The notes beneath the pieces were generated by a model. That model did not search any database. It was not told where the DNA came from and was given only the letters and a program-made list of their open reading frames with translations. Position numbers and translations under genes: made by a program. 64,000 bases of DNA from Marasmius tenuissimus (lineage: Eukaryota; Basidiomycota; Agaricomycetes; Agaricales; Marasmiaceae), in the NCBI GenBank assembly GCA_029532415.1, contig JAQOTA010000054.1, positions 620,001-684,000 of the forward strand, in the 5' to 3' direction. Shown here in pieces: positions 11,789 through 22,894 of the stretch. Positions within the stretch are counted from its first letter, which is position 1. Every line of letters begins with the position of its first letter.

Positions 11789-13087
11789 ATGCGCACCTTC
11801 TTTGCCTTGTTTGTTTTGTTCTTGTCCTTCTCCGACGTCGCCTTTTCTCGACCTATCGCGGTGAGCTGCACTCATTGTGTCGTGTAGACGGTCATCAATT
11901 TACGAACGACTTTATACAGGATACTGCGTCGACAGCTATTGCCAGGCGCATTGACTCTGCTTCAGAGAACTACCTAGCTGACTCCCTCCGACGGGGGTCG
12001 AAGTCTATTCTGTTATCCAGAGCAAAAAAGGGCGCGAAGAAATCAGCAGCAAAGAAAATCACGACTCCCAAGAAGCCGGCTAAGAAGCCCTCGACCCCGG
12101 TGAAAAAGCCCGGAAAAGTCCCACCTGGCAAGCCCAAGTCCCAAGCTAGCAAGAAAGCCTCCGCTACCTCTGTCTCCGCCACCTCAGTGAAGGGGACTTC
12201 AGCCATAGCGACACCCACCAAAAGCGCCTCTGCGGTGAAGACACCTGGAAGTGTGTCTACGGTCAAAGGTTCTGCAAGCGCAAGTGCAAGTGCCTCTTCG
12301 GTGCAGACGACTAGCGCTTCTGCGAGTGCTGTCTCGTCTGCCGTTCCCCCGGTGTCTACGGTGAGTCCTTTGACTTAGATCTTTCATTGGTGTGAAGCTG
12401 ACATTTTTCCTCGACTCAAGGGCACGGACTCTACCGGGACTGGGGTCATTGATCCAGTCGGTGGGGGTGGCGTCTTTGACCCAACTGGAACCGGGGTCTT
12501 CGACCCAACCGGATCGGGAGGTAACGAAGGAGGTATCGAAGATGGCACTGAAGAGGGTCCCACTGAGGTAAGCCCTTCGCAACAATTTTTCACTGCGAAC
12601 TTCTCGCTCATGACTTGCTTTCTGCTTCTCAGGAGTCTGGGGAGATTATTGAGGAGGGAGCTAACGAAACCATTGAAGATGGAACTATCATTGAGGTGAG
12701 TGATGCTCAATCTGGGAATGGCAATCATACTGAACCTTGAGCTCTGTAGGATTCCGGGGAGGTTGTTGATGATGGGGAAGTTGTCGAGGATGAAGCTGAA
12801 GACGGCACGACCATTGACGTGGGTTCCTGTTCCTTGTAGATCTGCCGGAGTAGATGATGGATAACTAACGATCGCTTTGGCACATAGGGATCCTCGGAAA
12901 CCGAGGAAAGTAGTGGTTCAGAGAGCACAGCCAAGGACAAAACTGATGTTGAGAATGTGAGTATCCACAATGTACGTTTTGGATACAACATTCTTATCCC
13001 CGTAACTCATAGGGCGCATCCGAAGGAGCTTTGCCATCGAAAGCGGGCAAGAAGACTGTTCTCAGAAGACAAGAGGATTTCGCTTAA
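11789..13087 (+). CDS. Secreted Lys-rich/Ser-rich then acidic protein, unknown function (paralogue 2)
   Basis: Seven exons: 11789-11860, 11920-12360, 12421-12567, 12633-12695, 12750-12818, 12888-12956, 13013-13087. The total is 936 nt, giving 311 residues, and all introns are phase 0. The signal peptide (MRTFFALFVLF...) differs from the protein at 7357 at only a few positions. The basic segment 'RRGSKSILLSR' matches 'RRSKSIVEAR' there. The body is Lys/Pro/Ala-rich, then Ser/Ala/Val-rich. Four small acidic exons follow, with repeated 'GTG-DP-G' and 'ESGE/DSGE-IE-DGT' patterns. The C-terminus is 'LRRQEDFA'. The middle is almost unalignable to the paralogue, while both ends and the gene architecture are conserved. 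The function is unknown; a secreted, repeat-evolving surface protein is the simplest reading. Confidence 0.82.
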
Positions 13088-14374
13088 GCGAACGGACATA
13101 GGTTTCGAGAGTCAGGATAGAGCATCATTGAACGAAATTCTACTACTAGTGGATGTCCATTGCTCGGTCCAATAGATCCGCTTGTTTGATCACATCATCC
13201 TCATGTGCGGCTTTCCCTAAGATACATTTCGCTCTCCAATAGATCGTGCAAGATGTTACCTGGAAGCTAAGACCACTCAAGTTCAATCAATGAGTTCGTG
13301 GTAGTGTGGCACTAGTAAGGACCCAATTAGGAAAACAATTGCGAAGAAGGCCGACTCACCGGCGAGAAAAAAAACCCACCGCTGCCGAGAAAAAGGATTG
13401 AGGGCAAGGAGGGGGAAACACCCCCGGGAAATTGAGTGAGGGGTGTATATCATATCTTGGGAGGGAATCATGATGTGGCGCCGAGAAAATGACCCGAGTC
13501 GGTCCATCTTGAACTGCCTGTGATGCCAGCAACTCGAACGGTTGTTTCACGTATATATATCACTCCCTAACATGCTTGATCGACACCCACCGTAGCCCAT
13601 CGATTGTCATTGTAATAAGGCTCCGGCACAATATGAGCAGGAAACGGTAAGTTGTCTTGAACGGACTCGAGCGAATCCTCAGTGGCGCTGGAAATCGGAT
13701 GCGTGCCGCCACACAGTTACGTTGGGCTTCATTCCGACCACGAGGGCATCGGGCGACCTGGTCCCAACCTGATCCTTTCGATGGTGCCCCGGACAGACCT
13801 TTGTCGATAGTGTCTCAACCCTGACTTCGACTTGGAGCTCAAGAAATGGGATTATCAAGTGCTCATACGTTAACTTAATATTCAACAAATTTGACAAGGA
13901 ACAGTGGATACAAATACTCTGCACTCCGGCACTAGCGCCACAATCAAATCCCTCGCCGTTCCGCTTTACCAGAAATAAGAAATAAGAAAACCTGCACTTG
14001 GTCCCATTCAGAACAACCGCGCTCTGCTCGAAGAGTTCAGCGCTTCAGCCTCCAGCACCTGTCTTCCCGACACTAATAGTTGTCGACCTCATCACCATCG
14101 TTGCTTCTATTGAGTAAGGTACAGAACATGATGATCACTATATTCGGATTCATATCGCTCGAAACAAGTTCATCACTATTCTGGGATTAGCTGGCCATCT
14201 TTGGGCTGTGAATGCAATGTGAGGTCACATAGCTCTCAAAAAACCGATGTCTACTGTGATACGACTTAAAACGACTGGCTGACATGCAATGAATCTCTAG
14301 CCTGGTGCCATCTTTCTCTTCATCCCCCTTCGCTTTTCTTCGTTCCTCTTTCTCGGGTTCCGTCTATCTAACTT
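13088..14374. other. Intergenic region
   Basis: I see no supported gene. The region contains the 3' flank of the preceding gene, an A-rich tract near 13365-13375 and the promoter of the gene at 14375. Short frames at 13283-13550 and 13679-13924 on the minus strand lack matching splice partners. Confidence 0.5.
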
Positions 14375-15577
14375 ATGCTACCCGTCTTGATGAGTCCTCT
14401 CCGTTTCGTTGTAGTAGCAGCTGCGCTGCTTCATCAAGCTACCGCCATGGTTATCCCAGCGGGAGCCCTCCATGAGTTGGGACGGCGTGCCATCAACTGT
14501 CCCCAGGGAGGCAAGTCACCATGCGTGTGCGACGGGAAGCTCGGGATCAAGGTCTCTGAGAACAAATGCCCCGATGGGAAGTTTGTATTCTCGAATCCCA
14601 CGGACCTCAACAGTGGAGAAATGGAGAGGGTTGCAGGCGGGGTGAGTCAGCTGTTTCTTTCTCTGATGGAAACCTTTCTGAGCGATGGAGCAACAATAGA
14701 GAGATGCAGGTCTCCAGTGTGGTATGTACCCTGAAATGTCGAATAACCCGTTCAAACATACCAATTTGGGTCTTTTGTAGATCATCTCGTCGAAGCTCAG
14801 TTTGTTGCCAAAGCATTTGTCGATGGATCTCCCATGTGCGACCACTTCCTCAACGGCGCCAAAGGGAAAGAGGACTTTAAAGCATTCAAAGACGTCCTGA
14901 ACACTGCCAAGAATGGTAATTTCGTATTTCTCGACACAACTGTGAACAACGCCAAAGGCAAGTTCATCGCTGGCAAGAGCTTTAACGGAGCCAAGAAAAT
15001 TGCTGTGAGTCATCCAAGCCCGTTCTAACTCTAGTTCCCTTAAAGTTGACTGTTTCATGTTGGACCATTAGCTCGGAGTCGCAAGTTACCTCAAGAAGAC
15101 CAGATCTGACGCCGGAAAAGCTGCTAAAGCCCTCAAAGATGAGATGGATAGGATTGCAGCCGGCGCCCCGGAGGAATTTGAGTCATTCAATGCAAGCTTT
15201 GCCAATGACTACGACAAATTAATCCAAGGCGCGATTGATGCGTATGTTCTCTCCAGCACGGATCCGAATCACGTCTGAAGACTGACACCCTACTCAGAGC
15301 GGAGGCACGTGCCAAGGACCTCAAGGCTGTTGCCCCACCTCCGCCTAAGCCACCGGCTCAAACGGCCGGGAAGAAGAGACCTGCTCCTGATGCTGCCAGT
15401 AGCTCCCCCGCAAAGAAAGCAAAGACGACAGCAAATCAGGCAACTACTAAGAGCACCACTACTCCTGGGACGGCCAAGACTTCCGGGAAGGTGACTCCAG
15501 CGCAAAAGGCCCCTGCGGCGGGGAAGAAGGGAGCGGTCAAAAAGACTCCTGCTGCTGGGAAGAAGAAGAAGAACTGA
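14375..15577 (+). CDS. Secreted protein with Cys-containing N-terminus and Lys/Pro-rich tail, unknown
   Basis: Five exons: 14375-14641, 14700-14721 (a 22-nt microexon), 14781-15004, 15072-15241, 15298-15577. All phases agree and give 320 residues. An ATG at 14390 gives a more typical signal peptide (MSPLRFVVVAAALLHQA) and may be the true start. The mature N-terminus is Cys-containing (CPQGGKSPCVCDGKLG, then ENKCPDG), with further Cys after the microexon (GLQCDHLVEA, SPMCDHF). A globular helical part follows to about residue 230. The C-terminal 90 residues are Lys/Pro/Ala/Thr-rich and low-complexity, ending 'AAGKKKKN'. I recognise no family. It lies next to the two secreted Lys-rich paralogues, but shares with them only the general plan of secretion signal plus basic low-complexity segment. 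Confidence 0.78.
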
Positions 15578-15682
15578 GGAGAAGGGAGATAGCAGTGAAG
15601 TGTTCATTAGTTTATAGCTAGTTGAAGACATATCGATAGGTGGCGTTGATTATAGGATACAAGTGCAAAATGGTCCGTGGCT

Positions 15683-17828
15683 CTATTCGAGCAAGTCATC
15701 GGAGCCTGAGTTGTACTCGTAGTCGTATGCAGAATCAGTCTCCAATTCCGAGTCTGGAGGGACATATTCTGAACCTGATGAATGCTCCTCGTCGGAGTCT
15801 GCTTCTCCTCCAAGCTGCGCCCATCCTCGATAGAACCATGGTCTGGGAGATTCGGGATGTTTATATTCTTCTTTATAATATCCGGTAAAGTTCTCCCAAT
15901 CCCAGCGATCATCAAGGCGTGGAACATCATTCCTGTATACCAACTTCCCATCCGAAGTAGTGGCGATATCAATAAATTCTGGGTAGCAATATTCCGGTTT
16001 CCCTTGAGGTATTATGGACGGAAGATCAGCATGAGCTGCGGTCGCAAGGAGAGCCTTATCAAACATCCGGATATTCTTCAACGACGGAAACTCGGTCCCA
16101 TCAATTTCGAGAGTAATTCCATCACTTTCCACCCTTCCGGCGTCCTCTCCCGTAACACTACACCCACCCCATATATCGATATACTCCAAACTTGGATGTA
16201 TTCCCGGAGCAGGATCGCTGAATAGACGTGCGTCGACCACTAGGTGTTCTAGCCTGGGAGCCCGTTCGAGAATAGTGGCGATACCACTACCACGTTTCGA
16301 CTGCCAGTCACGGAAACCAACAATACAGAGGTAACGAAGTTGACTTCTGTTAGCCTCTATGAGTGGAATGAAGCTGGACACCGGGAATGGGTTTTCAGTC
16401 CTTGTGCCGACGAGCCAAGGGGCCCATGATAGTGTTAGCGACTCGAGCTTTGTCGTCTTGAATGATCTAGCAAACTCGATGCTTCGAATGTGTTCGACTG
16501 AATTCTCGCTTTGGTAGAAACAACATCGAAGCCACTTCAAACGAGGCCATTCGAGGTCTTGAACGGAAAGTGCTGGGCTCACGGCACTGGATGCGATCCA
16601 TAATTCGAGAACTTCCAGCGAATGGGAGCAATGGATGAAGTAGTCAGAAAGGTAGTGCAACGCGTCTGAACCCAGGCATAGCTCTCGTAAGTGGAAGTGA
16701 CTCGGGAATAGAGCGCTCGGAAGTACGGGTGAATAGTCTAGCTCTATATCCGAGGAGACGATGAGCCCATCTCGATCCGCGATGGGAAAGAAAGAGAGCT
16801 TTGAGAGATTGGTGCAGAGGTGAAAAATCCGACGGATAACGTTCACGATGCTTGCAGACATTGGTTCCTCGACGGGCGGTGCAAGAGCATGTATGGTGAG
16901 GTTCTTGACCAGGAGCTGGCGGCCGGCGTCGCTGGAAGTTTCCAGACTCTCGATGAACTGTAACGATTGCGGAACGCTCAGCAAAGAAACATCTCTGTAG
17001 AACGTCTCGACGGCAACATTATACCATCCCTTACAGACCAGAAGGAGGCTACCCTTCTGGACAGTGATCCGCTCGTGAACGTCGGATGTAATGACGAATT
17101 CGAAATTCAACAATTTGGAGGGTACGACCAAAAAGCTGAATATTTGCAACAGTATTTCGTGGGGTACATCGGGGTACCGACTGTGCGAGGGACCCTCAAT
17201 CTTGTTATCGAGGTCAGAATTGGCAGTGAGCTAACACTCGTAGTCAATCAGAAGGCCTCTGATAAGAAACAGCACTCTCACTACTATCTCGTCGTCCTGA
17301 TCCTCGGAGGTTACTTGCGTTCCAACAGAAGCGCACATGATAGTACGCGGGTGACCTGACGGCGGAGGCCAAGCATTCAGTGAGGTAAAGTTTTGGGCTG
17401 AGATATAGTGCTCACTGTCCAAGATAACGTGTAGTAGCCTGTTGTCCAGAGGTAAAGAAAACATCTTCCCAGCTACATCGAGTCGAGGCCATTCTCGACA
17501 GTTCATTTCCAGGTTTCCTAGCTTTTCCACAATACTTGCTACCACCTCGTTTGGCGCGATTGAGATGGGCTTATTTGTCTGAGTAAACCCATTCGTGAGT
17601 TAGTGTGATCCCAAAAAGCAGTAGAGGACGTACCAGGAAAGCTCGAGAGTGTTGAAGTGTGGAGTCACTGTCGGGACCGTGATGGATTCCCAGTTGATTC
17701 TCTAGCCTTGAGAGGACATCGAAAAGGGTATCTTCATAGTTGACGGCTTGAGCAAGAACACGGATACGTTTATTTATCCAGAATATATTCAGATTGACGG
17801 GATAGCGGCCCAGGAGATTGTTTGACAT
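15683..17828 (-). CDS. CRN-like header + F-box + LRR-like protein (copy C)
   Basis: Exons on the minus strand: 17828-17634, 17578-17416, 17355-17282, 17200-15683, giving 649 residues. Residues 1-118 are the header: start MSNNLL, beta strands 'VNLNIFW' and 'IRVLA', helix 'EDTLFDVLSRLE', 'SRAFL' at the first splice, and end 'LLHVILDS'. A ~26-residue linker follows. The F-box begins 'VPHEILLQIFSFL' and continues 'LVCKGWYNVAVETFYRDV'. LRR-like repeats then run to about residue 560. The acidic tail has 'SGSEYVPPDSE' and 'YDYEYNSGSDD'. Known role of F-box proteins: they bind Skp1 and present substrates to SCF ubiquitin ligases. The header resembles the ubiquitin-like Crinkler N-domain by layout only (inference). 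Splice positions and phases match copies A and B exactly. It is the closest intact relative of the pseudogene at 31270. Confidence 0.8.
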
Positions 17829-18534
17829 GGGTGTTGAGGTTAAAAGAGCAAACAGGCGCTTGTTGAGATCCGCGCCGTGAGTCCGATGTCTGTTAGCGCC
17901 CGTTGTCATCTCTTGTTTCCTGCCATGACGGCCTCCGCCAGGCAAAGTCCCGTTCCGTTTTGCTCACCTTGACCTTGCTACAAAGCTTTATGTCGGTCTT
18001 CCTCTTCGGAGAACCTGACACAGGGAAAGATCTTTCAACCTGCCGCTGGGGAATTTAACTTGCCGCTTTGCTCAAACAGACCGCGACTCATTTTGCCCTC
18101 AATGCCCACAACCACCGACTGTTTTACTATGCACCTTCTCTTCATATCTCGGGCATAGCTAGTCTTGGATGCCGACATGACCTGTTTTAGATCCTCAAAC
18201 ATTCAACGCGCATTCAAATTGGCACCATCGTCTCGACGCAACAAATATACACAAATGGAGAGAAATGCCAATAGATGACTGTTTTCCTGGGACATGAATG
18301 GCGGTAGGCGTTTGAATCTTAATAGATTAAATGCATCTCCGCTCAGGAACTGTTTCATGTTTTTAATTCCTTCTTCATTCTGAATGTAGGATGCACGTTC
18401 CAGGCATGTCTGTCGCTCCCGGTCACACACTATCACAAGCTGAATGCTTGCATTCCCTTAATATGAGGCGTTGGCACATCCATGTCTTCATTCGAACCAA
18501 AAATCTCCCCCCCCCCCCAAGCAGAAACAACACA
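17829..18534. other. Divergent promoter region between two F-box genes
   Basis: This region separates the starts of copy C (-) and the F-box gene at 18535 (+). It contains no convincing exon. An uninterrupted run of ten or more C lies at 18509-18518, just before the downstream ATG. In-frame upstream ATGs exist for copy C, up to 17945, but the MSN start is conserved among paralogues. Confidence 0.5.
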
Positions 18535-20395
18535 ATGACTATAGCACACCTGCCCTGCGAAGTCATATCCAAGATTTTTGTCCATGCGAAATCAGACAAT
18601 ACCTTCGATGATTCCACTCCTCAATGGGTAGTCGGAATGGTATCTAGGTATGCAAATCATCGGTCTTCCAAGGAAGAATCTGTATTCATGCATTGGCTAG
18701 GAATTGGCGCGATGTCTCGCTTGGTACTGCGCAACTGTGGAACGAGGTCAAGCTCATCTCGGACTCCCGAACCAAACCTAGCAGACGACGCCCCCCTATG
18801 AGCCAATGCAGGGCAATGTTGGAAGCCATTCTACGTAGATCGGATCGCAAAATCCTACACGTCGATCTGGACGTGACCAACTTTTATCCGTATACATTGC
18901 AACCGTTTCTCTCCCTGTTATTCAACACATCCAATACCTGGAAGACTCTCGCCCTTCGCAACGCGCGCTATAACCGTTCGAAGTGGGAGATCGAGTGGAA
19001 TCCGCTCGGATTCCCATCCTTACAGGCCATCACGATCAACGACTTAGGAACCTTCGCCCAGCCACAGCGGCTTCTTTCAGCGCTGGAAAACTCTCTCAAG
19101 CTAAAATCCGTTGCATTGTTTCACCGCAGCTTCAAATGCAGTCCTCCCTCCCCCATCCTTCCCGGTCTCCCATACCATCAGCTGACCCTCCTCGAGCTCG
19201 ATCCTCCCCAGGAGTTATGGTGTCTCCAAGCACTAGAGAGATGTACAAACCTCTCCACTCTTATCATCCGAAGGGATGTCGACCTTGCACCGGGTAGCGT
19301 ATCACCTTCTGACCCCGTCACCCTCCCAGCTGTACGCCGCCTTCAACTCTTACTCGAGAGAAACGGCGCCTTAAGACTCTCCGAGTCAACTCCCAACATT
19401 CTCGACCTACTATCCTTACCCTCACTCACACAAATATTGGTATCAGAGATCAGCTCCAGCCTCATCCGTCTCATTGACCATTCTGGGTGTTCCACCTCCC
19501 TCCAGTCAGTCTCAATTCGCAATATCGCTCTCAGGGATTACACCATCGAGCGTCTCCTCTCAAAGACGCCTAACGTTACTACGTTATCTTTACGCGGGCC
19601 CCTATTTGCGAGGATATTCACATCAATTGATGGAGATGAAGCTTTCCTACCCAACCTCCGACACCTCAGCGTCTCACATCCGGTTATGTATAGTGCTTTT
19701 CCCTCCCCATATACCCTTCAGGCTATCATGGACGTTATGGACACATATACGCTCGAGAGTCTCCATTTGGTCGTTCATACCAAGTCGGTCGACCAGGGTT
19801 TGGTCGAGAAAATCAAACGTGAGGCTCGGTGCAAGGTTTTGGTGGATTATCGCACGGATTTGGTGTTAAATAGGGATGGGGGTAGGGATTCTAATTTGAC
19901 TACGGACTCGGATGATTCAGAATGGGAAGAACACCGTCGAAGCAGGGCACTGTCTGCCCCGCATTCAACTTCCTGCTTCACGTACGGTCATCGTCGCGCC
20001 CGTCCGCCTAAGTCCCGGTCACACACCCAAGTTAGACCCATTGTTCAGCTGCTACACCAGTTCGTGTGGGAGGAGGCCCAGGGAATCATAGCTGAGGTAA
20101 GGATGCTAATTTCCTATCGTAACACATAGGTTCTTCAACCATCTACGTTGTGACAGAATTTACCTCTCCTCGGCGACATTTTGACAGTCATAGATGGTTC
20201 CGTTATGGATTATTCTGATTGTGCATATGTGAGTCGTCTGGAGACTGTGCATTGATAGATGCTCAACCCTGAATCTCCATGTTTCGTTCTTAGAACTTGC
20301 GACGATTGCAATCCTCTGTTAACTGGAACGCGTACCCATGGAATGGGGTACCCCATATCCGAGAGAAACTGGTGGCTTTGCTCGAGCGGTTGTAA
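18535..20395 (+). CDS. F-box/LRR-like protein (copy E)
   Basis: Exons 18535-18647, 18701-20096, 20157-20228, 20294-20395 give 560 residues with consistent phases. The F-box is at the very N-terminus ('LPCEVISKIFVHAKSDNT'). After the first intron it continues 'VSRNWRDVSLGTAQLWNEV', the usual second half of basidiomycete F-boxes. The rest is Leu-rich with LRR-like spacing (e.g. 'LPNLRHLSVSHP'). The last two small exons end 'WNAYPWNGVPHIREKL'. It is a close paralogue of the gene at 26829-28705, with all three introns in the same place. There is no header module and no acidic tail. Likely role: an SCF substrate adaptor of unknown target. Confidence 0.85.
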
Positions 20396-20727
20396 TGAAA
20401 TGGCAGATGAGGAGGTGATGTATATACGAGTATATGGCACACAAGACAGAAATACTTTGGTACTTGGATCTCAGTCCGTAATGTAAACATTGATAGAAAA
20501 GTCATTGGACAAATGCGAGAGTTCGATGGGAAAGAAGTCAAGGGAAGCTCGAAGGGGGCAGAAGGGCATAAACGTATTGTAAGCACGAGTGCCACGCACA
20601 AAAGGTGAACAAGATACTGTAATACTTTGATGAGTCCGTAATCTAACATAACAAAGATGTCATCAGACGACTGCGAGAGTTGGGTATGAGCGCAAGAAAG
20701 GCAAGGAAGCAGCAGCGCATGAAACAT
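20396..20727. other. Convergent 3' flank with a diverged ~165-base tandem duplication
   Basis: The segment around 20450-20560 recurs, diverged, around 20615-20710. Both contain 'AGTCCGTAAT' followed by 'GCGAGAGTT' and a purine-rich stretch. No gene is seen. Confidence 0.4.
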
Positions 20728-22131
20728 TCAAGATGAGTTATAGATAATGATCGACCAAGAAAAAGCGAGGAGTATACGGCCCTCAGCAACCCGATTGTTC
20801 TTCCTCAGACTCTTGGCCAAGTGTTCAACACCGTCACAATCCAATCTCTTCGTCTCCTTCGATGGCACCAGCCAAAGCCCAACCGACAGATCCGCTCCGC
20901 TTCCATGCCCTTTACGCGAGAGCAACCCCGAATAACGGACAGAAAACGAAACGACACCCTGATACAACACTCCGTCGTTGTCCCCCTCACCACCCTTCCA
21001 AACAGGTACCGTACTCATCTTGAGTTCGCCCGAAATCCCACTGATGGTACACATATCCTCCTCCAGAACCAACGTTGCAGAGATTCCCTCGCCTTTCAGA
21101 ATCGTGTTGGCGTCGTCGGGGAAGAACAACTTCTTCTCCTTTGCGGTGAACTTGAGCTCTGGGTGACGTTTGAGAGAGGCGAGACCGATCTCGTATCGTT
21201 CGTCTTCCATGGGATCGGTGAACATCCCAGATGAGAGTCGACCGTAGCCGTTGGTTGAGGTGTTGGAGGGTACGCTGATGGCGATTTGGCCAGAATTGTC
21301 GGGTTTGGCTTGGTACTCGAGGATTTTGGTGTGGAGGGCGGCGTAGTTTTCTTTACTGGAGCTGGTGCGTTTGAGGGCCTTCTGGAGGAAGGGAAGTTGC
21401 ATCGCGTAGATATCGAAGGCGCCACCGGTGAAGGAAGGTGTTGTGGGGGTCGTGATGGGCACCTGCAAATGTTGTCAGACCGAGCAACATAGAGATCAAT
21501 AGGTGAACATACATGAATGTCCGCATTGACATCCTGAGTAGGCTTGGCCGTGTTCTTTGCCGCAGCATTGGTGGCAGTCGGAGCATTCTTCGCGGCCTCA
21601 AATGAGCCAGGCTTGTTGGCCTGAGCATTCTGCAATATCACGAGGCTGTAAGATAATAGAACGAAGTAAGAAAAAAAGAAGGATAACACACCTCCGTGCG
21701 TTGTTTCTTCTGGGCAGGTGCCTCTGAAGTCTTGTCAGACGATGACGCGCCCGCTTTGGCATTGGCTTTGCCCTTTCTTTTTGGTCCTTCCTTGCCATCG
21801 GCATCAGAGTTTTTCTCCTCGTCTGTACCCTCATCGAGTGCCTAAAATCGACATATCATGGCTCAGGACACGACGGGAGGAAAAAGTTGAATATTGACGA
21901 ACCTCAGCAGGTCGCTTTCGCTTGGAAGATAATTTTTCCACCTTGCTCGAGGCCACAGAGGTGGCATTGACCTTTCCCTTCGCTTTCGAGGTTGTTTTAG
22001 CGTTGCGATTGCCAGTGGCATTGCCGTTTCGCTTAGCAGAAGCTTTGGTCTGAGTGAGAAGAAACACGTGAGTCCTTATTCATTCCTCGATAGAGTGTCT
22101 TGAAGAGACCGATACGCACTTTAATAGGCAT
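20728..22131 (-). CDS. Putative nuclear Lys-rich protein with C-terminal beta-rich domain, unknown
   Basis: The start at 22131 (MPIK) is followed at once by an intron. Later exons encode a strongly basic N-terminal half with NLS-like clusters (SSKRKRPAE, GPKRKGKA, AQKKQRTE) and an Ala/Asn-rich linker. The last exon, from about 21466 to the stop at 20728, encodes ~245 residues. It contains 'FDIYAMQLPFLQKALKR', 'YEIGLASLKRHPEL' and several predicted beta strands ('GISATLVLEEDMCTI', 'QGVVSFSVRYSG'). The total is about 375 residues. I recognise no named family. The basic N-terminus and NLS clusters suggest a nuclear or nucleolar location. It is convergent with copy E, and its promoter abuts the TIR element at 22441. 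Confidence 0.75.
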
Positions 22132-22440
22132 CGTAGAGAAGAAGAGGGGGGAAAATAAGAATTTGGGACGTTGAAGTGGTTGGAGGTCAAGTTGTGAGGG
22201 GGGAGAAAGAAGAACTAGGGCAGGCTTTTATACGTGGCAGCGTATTGTGGCATATTTTCTTTCCCATGGCCCCCATTATAATGGCGACCTCTCGAGAGCC
22301 GCTGTTGTGGCAGGGAACAGGCCAGTGAACAGGTTGAAGAACCAGTCGAGAAGCGAGAACATGACGTAAGGTAGAAAACGTGCCAGGTCACAATGTGACT
22401 CGACGCGTCGAGACGCGTAGATTCAGTAGAATGGTCCTTG

Positions 22441-22780
22441 CCGGGAATAATTTCGCACGACCCCACTTGATCTGTTTACTGCCAAAAACTCGACGTGAGC
22501 AAACTCAAATGATTGGATGACGCGTCTCGACGCGTCGCAACCCGCGGCTCATACTGGTCAAGCACTCTCGATCTGACAAGGAACCGCACCGTTGACCAGG
22601 ATCATTTCTCCATCTCATTATGAGAGCTTCAGTGAGCGAGAAATGGATGAATGCCACTAGGATTCCACTCGAGAACTGAGGTTTTGGCCATGTGCAATTG
22701 TTTGGCCATAAATAGGTCAACTGTGTGGAGTCGTGCGAAATTATTCTGGGGATATGCAAACGGCTGTAATTGTGTGGTAG
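22441..22780. mobile_element. Short non-autonomous TIR element (MITE-like), copy 1
   Basis: The left end at 22441 (GAATAATTTCGCACGACCCC, reading on to CTGTTTACTGCCAA) is the imperfect reverse complement of the right end at 22710-22762 (TTGGCCATAAATAGG, reading on to GTCGTGCGAAATTATTC). Each terminal inverted repeat is about 46-50 bases. Homology to copy 2 runs on through GCAAACGGCTGTAA to about 22780. There is no coding capacity, and the interior holds GACGCGTC palindromes. I could not fix the target-site duplication. Confidence 0.65.
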
Positions 22781-22894
22781 AGTTCGTAAAGAATAGAAAT
22801 ACATCATCCATGGTCCCAAAGCAAAACATCGTATCATACCGGCGTCCGCGGTAAAGGTAAAATGTCCTGCTCAGTCGTCCCTCCCGGTCGCGAA

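Noticed and set aside
11970..12266. Antisense frame over the second secreted protein
   Set aside because: Same cause as above: low-complexity composition of the sense gene.
18505..18520. Run of C before the start of copy E
   Set aside because: A simple homopolymer in a 5' leader. It may be length-variable, but it does not affect the reading frame.
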